From NCBI RefSeq assembly GCF_042684865.1, contig NZ_JBHUML010000002.1, positions 682,001 through 746,000 on the forward strand: a DNA stretch of 64,000 bases, read 5' to 3'. A program made the translations under genes and the position numbers. This DNA comes from Salibacterium lacus (lineage in GTDB: Bacteria > Bacillota > Bacilli > Bacillales > Marinococcaceae). Numbering within the stretch: the first letter of the stretch is position 1; the number at the start of each line of letters is the position of its first letter. This document shows positions 15,135 through 22,521 of the stretch, one piece after another. The notes under the pieces were generated by a model. That model ran no database searches, was not told the origin of the DNA, and worked only from the letters and a program-made list of their open reading frames with translations.

Positions 15135-15206
15135 TTACCTATCAATCCCCGCCAGCACGAACGCCACTAACAGCAATATGGCGAAGCCTATCGCGCTCAC
15201 CGTCAT
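15135..15206 (-). CDS. 23-residue membrane microprotein
   Basis: ATG with AGGAGGTG 8 bases upstream and an ATGA overlap with the upstream stop. The product is a single hydrophobic helix (MTVSAIGFAILLLVAFVLAG) with a short polar end. Conserved operon geometry makes translation likely despite the length. Such microproteins often modulate a membrane partner; the upstream 198-residue membrane-anchored protein is a candidate, by context only. Confidence 0.55.
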   Translation of the reverse strand: MTVSAIGFAILLLVAFVLAGIDR

Positions 15207-15799
15207 CTTTCCGACACCTCCTGCGCCGTCCGTGCCGCCCTCGTTTGTTCGAGCGCCGTCGCCTTGCCGGTCAGCTCGATACGAATTTTGCCGGACCTTT
15301 CGATATGCTCGTCATTGCCGAACGCATCGATAAGCCGCATCATATCGCTTAACTCCGCGAGCAGCTCGTCGATTTCCGTCAGCAGGCCGTCCTCCTGCTC
15401 GGCAAGCATCGCGTCCGCCCTAGCCGCGTCGTATTCGAGCGCGCCAGCCGCGAAAAAAGCGTCCGACTTGTCGATTTTGTACAGCCATTCGCCGAGGCCA
15501 GCGTCATATTGCGCGTGAGTAATCGTGGCGTCCTCGATCGGCGGCTTCACCTCGCCGGAATGCCAGCCTTCGAGTTCCGTCGTCTTGACCGGATCGCCCA
15601 CGTTGTACTGCTGCGTAAAATGCCGCTCGACGTCGTCAAAGTCCTCGTCGAAGTCCGCTTCGTCTGCCGCAAAAATGGCTTCGAGTTCCGCGGTAACGGC
15701 CGCCTCGGCCTGCGCCTGCTTGCGGGTGATGAGCGCAAAAGTGCCGATGACGCCGGCGGTGAAGCCCGCCCATGCCGATAGTGCCGAGTTTATGCCCAA
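15203..15799 (-). CDS. Phage protein with N-terminal membrane anchor and acidic body
   Basis: A 198-residue protein with one N-terminal hydrophobic helix (about 4-24, ALSAWAGFTAGVIGTFALI) followed by a very acidic helical region (EADFDEDFDDVE) and a predicted coiled coil toward the C-terminus. TTG start 8 bases after AGGAGG. It overlaps the 23-residue microprotein gene by 4 bases, implying coupled translation. Function unknown. Confidence 0.6.
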   Translation of the reverse strand: MGINSALSAWAGFTAGVIGTFALITRKQAQAEAAVTAELEAIFAADEADFDEDFDDVERHFTQQYNVGDPVKTTELEGWHSGEVKPPIEDATITHAQYDAGLGEWLYKIDKSDAFFAAGALEYDAARADAMLAEQEDGLLTEIDELLAELSDMMRLIDAFGNDEHIERSGKIRIELTGKATALEQTRAARTAQEVSER

Positions 15800-15819
15800 A
15801 TTTTCGTCCTCCTTTTCGG

Positions 15820-16092
15820 CTAGTAAAGCCTCTCTACGTCTTCTTTCCGGACATCCAACGCTCGAAATATTTTTTCGTACGTTCGGGCGTCAATATCGAA
15901 CGTTCCGCCTTCGGCGCGGTGGATCGTTTTTAACCTTACGCCTGAAATATCGGCTAATTGTTTCTGAGTAAGGCCGCGCTCCATACGATAGGAAAAGATA
16001 ACGTGTCCGAATGTCGCGCCGATGCCGTTGAAAAACGATTCCGTTTCGGGAAGTTCCTGGACAATATCGTCGGTTCGAGTGATGTCGTTCAT
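15820..16092 (-). CDS. XRE-family HTH regulator
   Basis: A 90-residue protein whose middle is a typical HTH_3 domain: SYRMERGLTQKQLADISGVR followed by LKTIHRAEGG and a third-helix region (IDARTYEKIFRALDV). Strong AGGAGG lies 9 bases before the ATG. It sits between helicase and helicase-loader genes, unusual for a lysogeny repressor and more like an internal timing regulator. It could bind the 21-bp dyads, which is untested. Confidence 0.75.
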   Translation of the reverse strand: MNDITRTDDIVQELPETESFFNGIGATFGHVIFSYRMERGLTQKQLADISGVRLKTIHRAEGGTFDIDARTYEKIFRALDVRKEDVERLY

Positions 16093-16136
16093 GAAGAATT
16101 GCCTCCTTTCGTATGATTTGTGCGTCGTCGCCGGTA

Positions 16137-16340
16137 TTACTCACGGCCCTCTACTATCCATCCGTTCCTCCTTGCGTATTTCAATTTCCGTGAATATCTT
16201 TGTTTCCAATCCTCCCAGTCTTTTCGCAACTGCCCGCTGCATAACGATCCACTATATTGATTTTGTCTTCTTAATTTATCTAACTCTAATATCTCTGCTA
16301 CCCATTCAGGGACAGCGGGCTTGTACAAGTTTTTATCCAC
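16137..16340 (-). CDS. Small phage protein (67 aa)
   Basis: Starts with GTG 7 bases after AGGAGG. The N-terminus KPAVPEWVAEILELDK resembles small phage proteins with a 'PxWVA' start, and the rest is Lys/Arg/Trp-rich and helical. It lies between helicase-loader and XRE genes. Function unknown. Confidence 0.5.
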   Translation of the reverse strand: MDKNLYKPAVPEWVAEILELDKLRRQNQYSGSLCSGQLRKDWEDWKQRYSRKLKYARRNGWIVEGRE

Positions 16341-16363
16341 CTTAACCCCTCCTTAAGAACACG

Positions 16364-17161
16364 TCACTTCCGCGACTTCCCTCGTTTGCTCTCGCCTTCG
16401 AACGCCAACTCTACGCACAAGTCCGATATTCTATCGGCCAGCCGGTCTTCGCCGAATATCTCCGGCAGTCGGGCAATCGGCTCATTCGACGTGTACACGG
16501 ACGGCTTGCGGTTTACAACGCGGTGGTTTATCACGGCATGCAAGTCCGCGCGAAATTGGTCAGAATAGTCACGCACACCAATGTCGTCCATCACCGCAAA
16601 CTCCGCCTCTTTCGCGTGCTGCATCGCGGTATAGTACCGCTTGGCCGCCGGCTCGGCGATTTCGTCCGGCACACGCGGCCGGTTGAACTCGTTGTAGTCC
16701 GCCTGCCACGCGGTCACGTCGAGGAAATAGCCCGGCCGCTTAGCCGGCGTCAGGCCGCGCCGAACGCAGCCGGCGTAGTGATGCGCGATGTATTCGTTCA
16801 GCACCGCGCAGGCAGTGCTAGTCTTGCCGGTGCCAGGCGTCGCGCTCACGAGGTACAGCGACTTGATTGGCGCCTCACCTTCGTCAAACTGCCGGTCGAA
16901 CGTCTCGATATAGCCGTCGATGTTCCGGTACACCTTCGGCTGGCTTTCGCGCGCGGGCGAGCTGACCGCCGTGACCAGCCGGTAATCCTGCGGCACATTG
17001 GCGAGCGTGTGCCGGCCGGTGGCGCTGTGCATTTGCGCGTGGGCCGAACACATGGCGTTGCAGCGCGCGGGGTCGCCGGCGGCCTTGCAGCGGCTGGCGA
17101 GAATGCAGCGGTCGTCTAGCGTGGGGCTTGCGCCGGCAGCTTCGTTTTGTTCTTTCGTCAA
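16364..17161 (-). CDS. DnaC/DnaI-like helicase loader (AAA+ ATPase)
   Basis: A 265-residue protein with N-terminal cysteines C19, C25, C34 and C38 (likely zinc-binding, as in DnaI-type loaders), Walker A SATPGTGKT (106-114), Walker B FAVMDDIGV (about 188-196), sensor-1 region SVYTSNEPI and an Arg-rich end. It would load the DnaB-type helicase encoded just downstream. TTG start 9 bases after AGGAG. The gene order loader, regulator, helicase, primase forms a compact initiation module. Identification is firm; the phage origin it serves is unknown. Confidence 0.8.
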   Translation of the reverse strand: MTKEQNEAAGASPTLDDRCILASRCKAAGDPARCNAMCSAHAQMHSATGRHTLANVPQDYRLVTAVSSPARESQPKVYRNIDGYIETFDRQFDEGEAPIKSLYLVSATPGTGKTSTACAVLNEYIAHHYAGCVRRGLTPAKRPGYFLDVTAWQADYNEFNRPRVPDEIAEPAAKRYYTAMQHAKEAEFAVMDDIGVRDYSDQFRADLHAVINHRVVNRKPSVYTSNEPIARLPEIFGEDRLADRISDLCVELAFEGESKRGKSRK

Positions 17162-17167
17162 ATGGCG

Positions 17168-17473
17168 TCACTCCTTTCGGCTTACATTATCGGGATGGCG
17201 GTAAATCATCGTGATTTCATCCGCCCGACTTACAGGAAGTCCGAACGCACTTTGAATACGAACGGTTCCGCTGTCAGGATTTCGCTCGCCCACACTAATC
17301 CATACGGTAGTATCCTCTACTTCCGTTACAAGCGCAGCCATACGGCGGGTTTTCTGTTTGCGCCGAAAAGGGTTAACGAAAGGCGTGTCGTCAAACTCGA
17401 TAATATCGCCGACTCCGATCTTACTGCGGTCGAACACCTCGCTTGTTTTCGTAAACGTAAAACTTTCGCTCAT
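17168..17473 (-). CDS. Hypothetical phage protein, beta-rich
   Basis: A 101-residue protein with a likely small beta barrel: VGDIIEFDDTPFVNPFRRKQ, then MAALVTEVEDTTVWISVGE. 'GDIIEF' resembles SH3-like units of the larger 7900-9393 protein, without clear homology. ATG preceded by AAAGGAG. It precedes the helicase loader. Function unknown. Confidence 0.55.
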   Translation of the reverse strand: MSESFTFTKTSEVFDRSKIGVGDIIEFDDTPFVNPFRRKQKTRRMAALVTEVEDTTVWISVGERNPDSGTVRIQSAFGLPVSRADEITMIYRHPDNVSRKE

Positions 17474-17489
17474 TCTCCGTCACTCCTTT

Positions 17490-17684
17490 CTAATCTAGCG
17501 TAAGTCTTACGACAATTAGCCAGAATATTACGTACAATCCGGCAACTGTTCCGTACGATAACGCCGGCGCCGGCGAATTAACGCCTTTTATTACGATGGC
17601 AAGCGCCGGCAATAACGCGACGAGTCCGAATCCGAAAAGCCTGTCTCCGAAAGCCTCCAATAAAGTTTCGCGTATCCGTAAAAT
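17490..17684 (-). CDS. Small phage membrane protein with probable ATT start
   Basis: The frame 17490-17684 has no ATG or GTG and its only TTG has no ribosome site, but GGGAG lies 9 bases before an in-frame ATT at 17684 and a TGA precedes it. The 64-residue product has two hydrophobic helices (about 17-33, FGFGLVALLPALAIVIKG; about 45-60, YVIFWLIVV) and good coding character. Together with other ATT/ATC/CTG genes here, this suggests real near-cognate initiation. Function unknown. Confidence 0.5.
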   Translation of the reverse strand: MLRIRETLLEAFGDRLFGFGLVALLPALAIVIKGVNSPAPALSYGTVAGLYVIFWLIVVRLTLD

Positions 17685-17690
17685 GTCCGC

Positions 17691-17873
17691 TCACTCCCTT
17701 CGGTTTCCCTCGTCAAATTCCGAACATTCGGATGCCTGGCCTATGTCGCGAATCGTCCGCCGGAATCGTTCGCAATATGGCCGGTAGGTGGCGCCGACGG
17801 CCGTGCGCGACTGGTTGTCCGGCAGACAGCGGTAATGGACGCATTGCGGGCAGGTGCGCTGATTTTCCGTCAT
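17691..17873 (-). CDS. Small Cys-rich phage protein, probable zinc ribbon
   Basis: A 60-residue protein with cysteines in CPQCVHYRC, YCERF and SECSEF, suggesting one zinc site. The ATG overlaps the stop of the upstream gene (ATGA); the ribosome site is weak, implying coupled translation. Function unknown, possibly nucleic-acid or protein binding. Confidence 0.55.
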   Translation of the reverse strand: MTENQRTCPQCVHYRCLPDNQSRTAVGATYRPYCERFRRTIRDIGQASECSEFDEGNRRE

Positions 17874-18781
17874 GGCGACGCCCCGCTTTCGTCGCGACTG
17901 TCGTCGATGATTTTCGACCGTTTCGCATAATAGGAATAAACGCCTGTATATCCCGACATAATGTCGCGGGCAGATACGGTTTCCTTCGCGATGCAGATGT
18001 CTCTTTTTCCGCTCAACACGTCACCTTCCCGCACTTCCGTCGGCTGCGGCGCGTTGACGTATTCGGCCGGCACGTCGAGGCCGAGCGCCCGGCGAAGCGC
18101 GATAGCACGCCCAATATGCGAGTTGAAGCAGTCGTCCGGCGAACATTTGGCGATGCCGCGGGCGTATACCCTTCCGGTTACAACGCCCTTAGCCAACGCA
18201 ACTACCGTTCTTTTTTCGTTGTCCACGACGTAATCGATATCGCAGTTGTACTCAATCCGACAGCCATCTTCATCGCGTATGGTTACGACGATCCCGCCAA
18301 CCGGCACTTTACGTTCAACTTCCGCCTTCGCCCGCTCGACGACAGAATCCCGGCGTTGTTGCGGCGACTTCTGCATTCTATTTATTCCTTCTTCGTATAA
18401 TTTCGCAAAATACGCCTCCGCCGCCTCACTAGCGGACTTATCGGAAAGTGGAGCGAATACTCCTTTCTTTTCCGTTCCTTGATCGCTCAACTCGCCCATT
18501 TCCGCGTACCCTTGCGCCGCCTCGACTTTGCGCAGTCGCCGCTTTAATTGCGTGATTTCCTGCGCCATGTCCTCGATAATGCCGTAGCCTTCCCCGCTCA
18601 TACTATCGCTCCCTTTCGATATTCCGTAAATTTCCCGCGCCAATTCCGTTTCGCTGACGTCATTCAACGCCTCCATTTCGCCCGTATATGGCGCAAGGCG
18701 TTCCGCGTGGTGTTGCAATAGGGCGCCGCGACTGCCGTAAAATTCGAACGCGTGCTGGATGGCGTCTTCTAGCTTCGTCAA
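17870..18781 (-). CDS. Phage protein of unknown function (303 aa)
   Basis: Starts at TTG 18781, 9 bases after AGGAGG, rather than at the longer upstream frame, which overlaps another gene. A helical N-terminus and short coiled coil (about 100-115, MAQEITQLKRRLRKVE) precede a beta-rich domain (VPVGGIVVTIRDEDGCRIE) and a C-terminal segment KCSPDDCFNSHIGRAIALRR, then YVNAPQPTEVREGD. The latter recurs in my memory of phage early proteins of unknown role. Function not known. Confidence 0.6.
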   Translation of the reverse strand: MTKLEDAIQHAFEFYGSRGALLQHHAERLAPYTGEMEALNDVSETELAREIYGISKGSDSMSGEGYGIIEDMAQEITQLKRRLRKVEAAQGYAEMGELSDQGTEKKGVFAPLSDKSASEAAEAYFAKLYEEGINRMQKSPQQRRDSVVERAKAEVERKVPVGGIVVTIRDEDGCRIEYNCDIDYVVDNEKRTVVALAKGVVTGRVYARGIAKCSPDDCFNSHIGRAIALRRALGLDVPAEYVNAPQPTEVREGDVLSGKRDICIAKETVSARDIMSGYTGVYSYYAKRSKIIDDSRDESGASP

Positions 18782-18782
18782 A

Positions 18783-19007
18783 TCAATCGCCCTCCTCGTT
18801 ATTAATCGGATATAACTCGATGCCATTGTCGTGCAACTCGACCGCATACCCTTCGAAATTGATTTCGCTGCCATTCGCAAGAAACGCCTGCGTGTAACCG
18901 CCTTTCCGGTGCGCCACGGCCGATCCCCACGGAAAGTCGTACACCGCCCACGGTTTTAGGCCGGACACTTCGCCCGCTTCGCGCCTGCCTTCTCCGCTCG
19001 TCACCAT
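18783..19007 (-). CDS. Small hypothetical phage protein (74 aa)
   Basis: Beta-rich product (WAVYDFPWGSAVAHRKGGYT, then EINFEGYAVELHDNGIELYP), acidic end. The ATG follows GAGGGGGG and overlaps the stop of the upstream gene. No family recognised. Confidence 0.55.
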   Translation of the reverse strand: MVTSGEGRREAGEVSGLKPWAVYDFPWGSAVAHRKGGYTQAFLANGSEINFEGYAVELHDNGIELYPINNEEGD

Positions 19008-19417
19008 TCGATACCCCCCTCGTCCATTTCCGCCTGTATTCGCTCTTCCGCCTGCTTACGTTGCTGGCCGGCCGTTACGTCCGCCTTCGCTCGCGGCACC
19101 TCGTCGCGCCGGTACGCCCACATGAAGCCGAAATTGACGTGCGGAAAGTCGGCATTTGGCGTATGCGTGGCAAGACAGCGGTCGATGAACGCCAGCAGCA
19201 CGGCATTGCCGAGGTCGGCCTGCGCCTGCTTGAGCTGGCCTTTTTCGGTACGCCACCGCTGGCTGATCGCGCCCTTGCCGAAAGGAATATATTCGGCGTC
19301 GAAGAGTTCCGCGTTTTTGTCGATGAGGTAGCGATGCCATGTCGAGCAATTCCACTTGTCAAGCGGAAAGTTTCGCCAGTCGGCGGATTTCGGCTGCTTG
19401 CGATTATTTACCGGCAT
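19001..19417 (-). CDS. Hypothetical phage protein (138 aa), Trp-rich N-terminus
   Basis: The N-terminal half is Trp-rich (ADWRNFPLDKWNCSTWHRYL); the middle shows FPHVNFGFMWAYRRDEVPRA, a motif I associate with phage replication-region proteins without a known role. GGGAGG precedes the ATG, which overlaps the coiled-coil gene upstream. Function unknown. Confidence 0.55.
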   Translation of the reverse strand: MPVNNRKQPKSADWRNFPLDKWNCSTWHRYLIDKNAELFDAEYIPFGKGAISQRWRTEKGQLKQAQADLGNAVLLAFIDRCLATHTPNADFPHVNFGFMWAYRRDEVPRAKADVTAGQQRKQAEERIQAEMDEGGIEW

Positions 19418-19640
19418 CTCTTATCGCCTCCCTCAGCATTCTATCCGCGGTATATTCGCCGTATTGAATCGTGTTGCTCGGATGCATGGCGATAGCTTGC
19501 CGCAACCGCTTATTCTCCGCTTTCAATTCGTCCGCATGGTCGGCCATTTCCGTGTACGCCGACTTCCAAATCCGAAGGTCGTGCGTAAGCCGGTCGATGT
19601 GTCGCTGGATTTTGTCGGCTTGATCGGGCGTTCGTTTCAT
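19404..19640 (-). CDS. Small coiled-coil phage protein (78 aa)
   Basis: Nearly all-helical, charged product with heptad-like hydrophobics (IQRHIDRLTHDLRIWKSAYT; ELKAENKRLRQAI). AGGAGG lies 10 bases before the ATG. It overlaps both neighbours by a few bases. Probably an oligomerising accessory protein; function unknown. Confidence 0.55.
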   Translation of the reverse strand: MKRTPDQADKIQRHIDRLTHDLRIWKSAYTEMADHADELKAENKRLRQAIAMHPSNTIQYGEYTADRMLREAIRDAGK

Positions 19641-19825
19641 TCGGGCGATACCTCCTTCGTAGAATAAATAACAAATCCGTGCATCATTACGGCCGCATCT
19701 ATTCCGTTAAACTTCCGAATATCGTCCGCCCTTACTTCGGCACGCGCTTTGCTCGAATACTTTCCGACTATTTTACCGCGGCCTCCGTCCGATATTTTCA
19801 CGACATAGCGTGATCCCTCCGACAT
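19637..19825 (-). CDS. Small hypothetical phage protein (62 aa)
   Basis: Begins MSEGSRYVVKISDGGRGKIV and looks alpha/beta, similar to small DNA-mimic or accessory folds but not identifiable. AGGAGG lies 8 bases before the ATG and overlaps the upstream stop. Confidence 0.55.
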   Translation of the reverse strand: MSEGSRYVVKISDGGRGKIVGKYSSKARAEVRADDIRKFNGIDAAVMMHGFVIYSTKEVSPE

Positions 19826-20269
19826 TCAATCGTCCTCCTTTGCGCCAATTCCGAAACTATTCGCTAACGCTGTGTCTTGCGAATCTTGACCGCCATTGTC
19901 CGCCCAATTTTCGCTATCCATTCGCTGATCGAAATAACCCTGCGCGTAGGCCTCCGCGTAGATTTCCGCCCGGCTGCGTTGCAACCGCTCAACCTCCGCC
20001 AGCAGGCGCGGAATGTCGGTGCGGGCGGTTGCGCAAAATATGGCGTTGTTTCGCGCCTGCTCCTGCGATGTTTCTGCCATATCCGGATACCTTGCGCCTT
20101 GCCATGCGGTAAATATTTCTTGCGGATTGTTTCCGGAATCATACGCCGTTACGTTATATTGATCGTCCGTAGGCAGCGAAAATCCTCCCGCATACCAATC
20201 GCCGCCTGTCGCCGCCTCCGCCCTTTTGCGGATGGCTTCGAGTTCGTCCTGCGTTACCTTTTCGCTCAT
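19826..20269 (-). CDS. Ead/Ea22-like phage protein
   Basis: The 147-residue product has the Ead/Ea22 layout of phage early genes: LEAIRKRAEAATGGDWYAGG near the N-terminus and NAIFCATARTDIPRLLAEVE followed by a coiled coil. Its role is unknown even in lambdoid phages. The ATG at 20269 (10 residues inside the longest frame) has GGAGG at 7 bases and overlaps the upstream stop. Confidence 0.7.
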   Translation of the reverse strand: MSEKVTQDELEAIRKRAEAATGGDWYAGGFSLPTDDQYNVTAYDSGNNPQEIFTAWQGARYPDMAETSQEQARNNAIFCATARTDIPRLLAEVERLQRSRAEIYAEAYAQGYFDQRMDSENWADNGGQDSQDTALANSFGIGAKEDD

Positions 20270-20511
20270 TTTACCGCCTCCAATCGCGTTAATTTCCATA
20301 CGACATCCTCTCCGGCATCACCGCACTTATCGCAAAAACAATCGTAGCAAAGTACATTTCCGTCGATTCTCGGCTCAATCTTCGCCCAAACTTCGTCAGG
20401 AACGATGAAGTCCCGGACGTCTCTTCCGCAACATTTGCAAAAGGACGGAATGAGCGTGTGCCGACTCTTCATACGTTTGTATGCGGTACGTATTCGGTAA
20501 AATATCGTCAC
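20266..20511 (-). CDS. Small zinc-binding phage protein
   Basis: An 81-residue protein with two cysteine pairs, CKCCGRD and CYDCFCDKCG, separated by IVPDEVWAKIEP: a zinc-ribbon pattern often seen in Bacillus phage early regions. GTG start after GGGAGG. It overlaps the Ead-like gene by 4 bases. Function unknown. Confidence 0.65.
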   Translation of the reverse strand: MTIFYRIRTAYKRMKSRHTLIPSFCKCCGRDVRDFIVPDEVWAKIEPRIDGNVLCYDCFCDKCGDAGEDVVWKLTRLEAVK

Positions 20512-20999
20512 TCTGCCGCCTCCCCTTCGCTTATGTCCGTCACGTCGTCATCTTCGTAAACGTCGCCGCCCCACGCCATACGGCGCGATTCTTCCGTGAA
20601 TTGTTCGTCCAGTTGCGCCTCGTACGCCTTGACGTGCCTTTTCGTGAGTTCGATCGGGTCGGCGTATACGCGCATGTCTTCTTCGTACTTCGCCCGCCGC
20701 TTTTCGCGCAATTCTCCGTCCGTATCGAAAAACGACGGGGTCCACTCTGGCTCTCGTTCGTACTCCGAATATACATCGCGTTTTCCTACGTAAATTTTTA
20801 CGTCCTTGCCGTATCGGCGGTCGCCTTCTGCAATAACGACTTTATACGTTCCGTGACGGCCATACACCGGATACTTTTCGAAAGTATTTCGATCGTTTCG
20901 GCTTTCCGTCTTCCGTTTGCCCGTCGAGGTAACAGACGCAATAGCTACTAAGCACATTACGAATAATACGACTGCGACTGTGGCGATAACTACCGTCAT
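20508..20999 (-). CDS. Membrane-anchored phage protein (163 aa)
   Basis: N-terminal hydrophobic helix (about 2-22, VVIATVAVVLFVMCLVAIA) followed by a hydrophilic body containing a predicted beta region (HGTYKVVIAEGD) and a long charged helix (about 95-140). The ATG is preceded by AAAGGGTG. It overlaps the zinc-binding gene. Function unknown. Confidence 0.6.
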   Translation of the reverse strand: MTVVIATVAVVLFVMCLVAIASVTSTGKRKTESRNDRNTFEKYPVYGRHGTYKVVIAEGDRRYGKDVKIYVGKRDVYSEYEREPEWTPSFFDTDGELREKRRAKYEEDMRVYADPIELTKRHVKAYEAQLDEQFTEESRRMAWGGDVYEDDDVTDISEGEAAE

Positions 21000-21005
21000 A
21001 TCCCG

Positions 21006-21287
21006 TCACCCTTTCTCGTCAAATATACGCCCGCTGTGCGGATTTTCCTCGCCTGCCGACGCGTAACCCTTCGCCGCTGTTAGCGCCGCTCTCAGCCGTT
21101 CATTTGCCGAGAATAGCCGGCGGGTTTCCTTCTTAAGCCGCTCGCTCCCCGCCTGCTCTGCCGCCAACTCCGCCTCCAACCGTTCAATGCGCGCCGCGTA
21201 TTTCCGCAGCAGCTCGACGCGGGTCTGCGCCTGCTGGCGGCGTTCGGCGGCGATGTCTTCGGCGGTGTAGCGTGGCTCGTCCGTCAT
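21006..21287 (-). CDS. Coiled-coil phage protein (93 aa)
   Basis: After a short N-terminus (MTDEPRYTAEDIAAERR) the protein is a long coiled coil (RVELLRKYAARIERLEAELA). The ATG at 21287, not the upstream in-frame one, is chosen because GGAGGCGG lies directly before it. Function unknown. Confidence 0.55.
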   Translation of the reverse strand: MTDEPRYTAEDIAAERRQQAQTRVELLRKYAARIERLEAELAAEQAGSERLKKETRRLFSANERLRAALTAAKGYASAGEENPHSGRIFDEKG

Positions 21288-21303
21288 AGTACCGCCTCCT
21301 TCG

Positions 21304-21711
21304 CTAAAATTCTTCCGATGATCGTTCGTCGTCATCTTCGCATTCCCCCGTTTCTTCGGCCGGCGCGTTGACGCCGGGGATCGTTATTCCGAGAATGTCG
21401 AGTGTATCCCGGACACCTTGTCGCTTAATATTCCCGACAACTGCATGGACACCTACGGGAAGATTATCGTAATACTCGCGCAGTTGTTCCTTCGGCGACT
21501 TTTCGGTATTATACCCGTTGACAATGGCGCGATAATATTTCGTTGCGTTCGGCTCGGCTTTCCCGATATAATTTCGGATAATGAAGTTCCACTCCGGCAC
21601 CTCTAACGCCATCTCCCTCTCGGAAACATCGCTTCTCTCCCGTAACAATTCGATTTGTTCCGCCACCTCTTTCGGGATTTCCGGTAATTCGATTGTCTTA
21701 GTATTCGTCAT
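21304..21711 (-). CDS. Phage protein, tandem paralogue A
   Basis: A 135-residue protein sharing its N-terminus (TKTIELPE), middle (NGYxxEKSPxxxLREYY) and C-terminus (TLDILGITIPGVNAPAE) with the gene immediately upstream, so the two arose by tandem duplication. The acidic C-terminal tail differs (CEDDDERSSEEF). GGAGG precedes the ATG. Function unknown; the conserved middle resembles small phage proteins near replication genes. Confidence 0.65.
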   Translation of the reverse strand: MTNTKTIELPEIPKEVAEQIELLRERSDVSEREMALEVPEWNFIIRNYIGKAEPNATKYYRAIVNGYNTEKSPKEQLREYYDNLPVGVHAVVGNIKRQGVRDTLDILGITIPGVNAPAEETGECEDDDERSSEEF

Positions 21712-21715
21712 ATTA

Positions 21716-22132
21716 CTATTCCTCCGTTTCGGCCGGCGCGTTGACGCCAGGTATTGTTATGCCGAGGATATCGAGCGTAGATTCTACGGACATATATCCT
21801 TGCCGGAATTGACTTCCGCTGTTTCCTGCGCGTTCTAGCGCAATCTCCTTACGAACCAAATCCCCGTAATACTCGCGCAGCTTGTCTTCCGGCGACTTTT
21901 CGATGGTATATCCGTTGGTGATTGCGGCTGTAATCCTGTCGCCGTCCTCTTCGCAAAGTTCCGACCACCGCATACTGCGGCGCAACAAATTGTATCTATC
22001 GTACTCTCCGGTCTTAAAGTCGGCCAGCCTGCAAATCATACGGAAATCGTTTCCGTAACACTGCCGTAATTCTTCGACTAACTCCGCTTCCTTACGAGTC
22101 AACTCCGGCAGTTCAATCGTTTTCGTCGCCAT
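21716..22132 (-). CDS. Phage protein, tandem paralogue B
   Basis: A 138-residue paralogue of the next gene (21304-21711): TKTIELPELT, ITNGYTIEKSPEDKLREYYG and LDILGITIPGVNAPAET are shared while the region between is diverged. AGGAGG lies 8 bases before the ATG. The pair could form a hetero-oligomer; no experiment or family supports a function. Confidence 0.65.
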   Translation of the reverse strand: MATKTIELPELTRKEAELVEELRQCYGNDFRMICRLADFKTGEYDRYNLLRRSMRWSELCEEDGDRITAAITNGYTIEKSPEDKLREYYGDLVRKEIALERAGNSGSQFRQGYMSVESTLDILGITIPGVNAPAETEE

Positions 22133-22133
22133 A

Positions 22134-22448
22134 CTATTCGCCTCCTATTTCGGTATTAGTTCGGCGTGCCTGCGCCCATTCCTCGAAGTCCTCGCCGGCA
22201 AATCCGGTCGGCGCCTGCCGGAACGTCGCGACAAAGTCCAGCAGGCACGGCTCGCAAAGGTCGAACGACCAAACGGCGTTGTCGAACTCGCTGCCGTAGC
22301 CGAAAAATACGCCGAAATTGTGGACGAGGTTCAACGCGAAAGGGCTATCGTCGTTAGGCGCGTACCTCCCGCCGCATTTGTCGCAGATTTTGGCGGTCAG
22401 TTTCGAATGTTCTTCCGTGCGTGTTTCGGTGGTGTATTCCGCTGCCAT
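22134..22448 (-). CDS. Phage zinc-ribbon protein (104 aa)
   Basis: Two Cys pairs, CDKCG (about 22-26) and CEPCL (about 66-70), flank a beta-rich segment with FGVFFGYGSEFDNAVWSFDL. This arrangement is frequent in phage early proteins of unknown role. GGAGG lies 9 bases before the ATG. It is upstream of the paralogue pair in the same operon. Confidence 0.65.
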   Translation of the reverse strand: MAAEYTTETRTEEHSKLTAKICDKCGGRYAPNDDSPFALNLVHNFGVFFGYGSEFDNAVWSFDLCEPCLLDFVATFRQAPTGFAGEDFEEWAQARRTNTEIGGE

Positions 22449-22521
22449 TTCGTATCGCCTCCCGTGAAATTGTCGGCTGTGCGTGTTCGCGTGGCTTTCG
22501 GGAACATTCGGTCGCCGGCGG

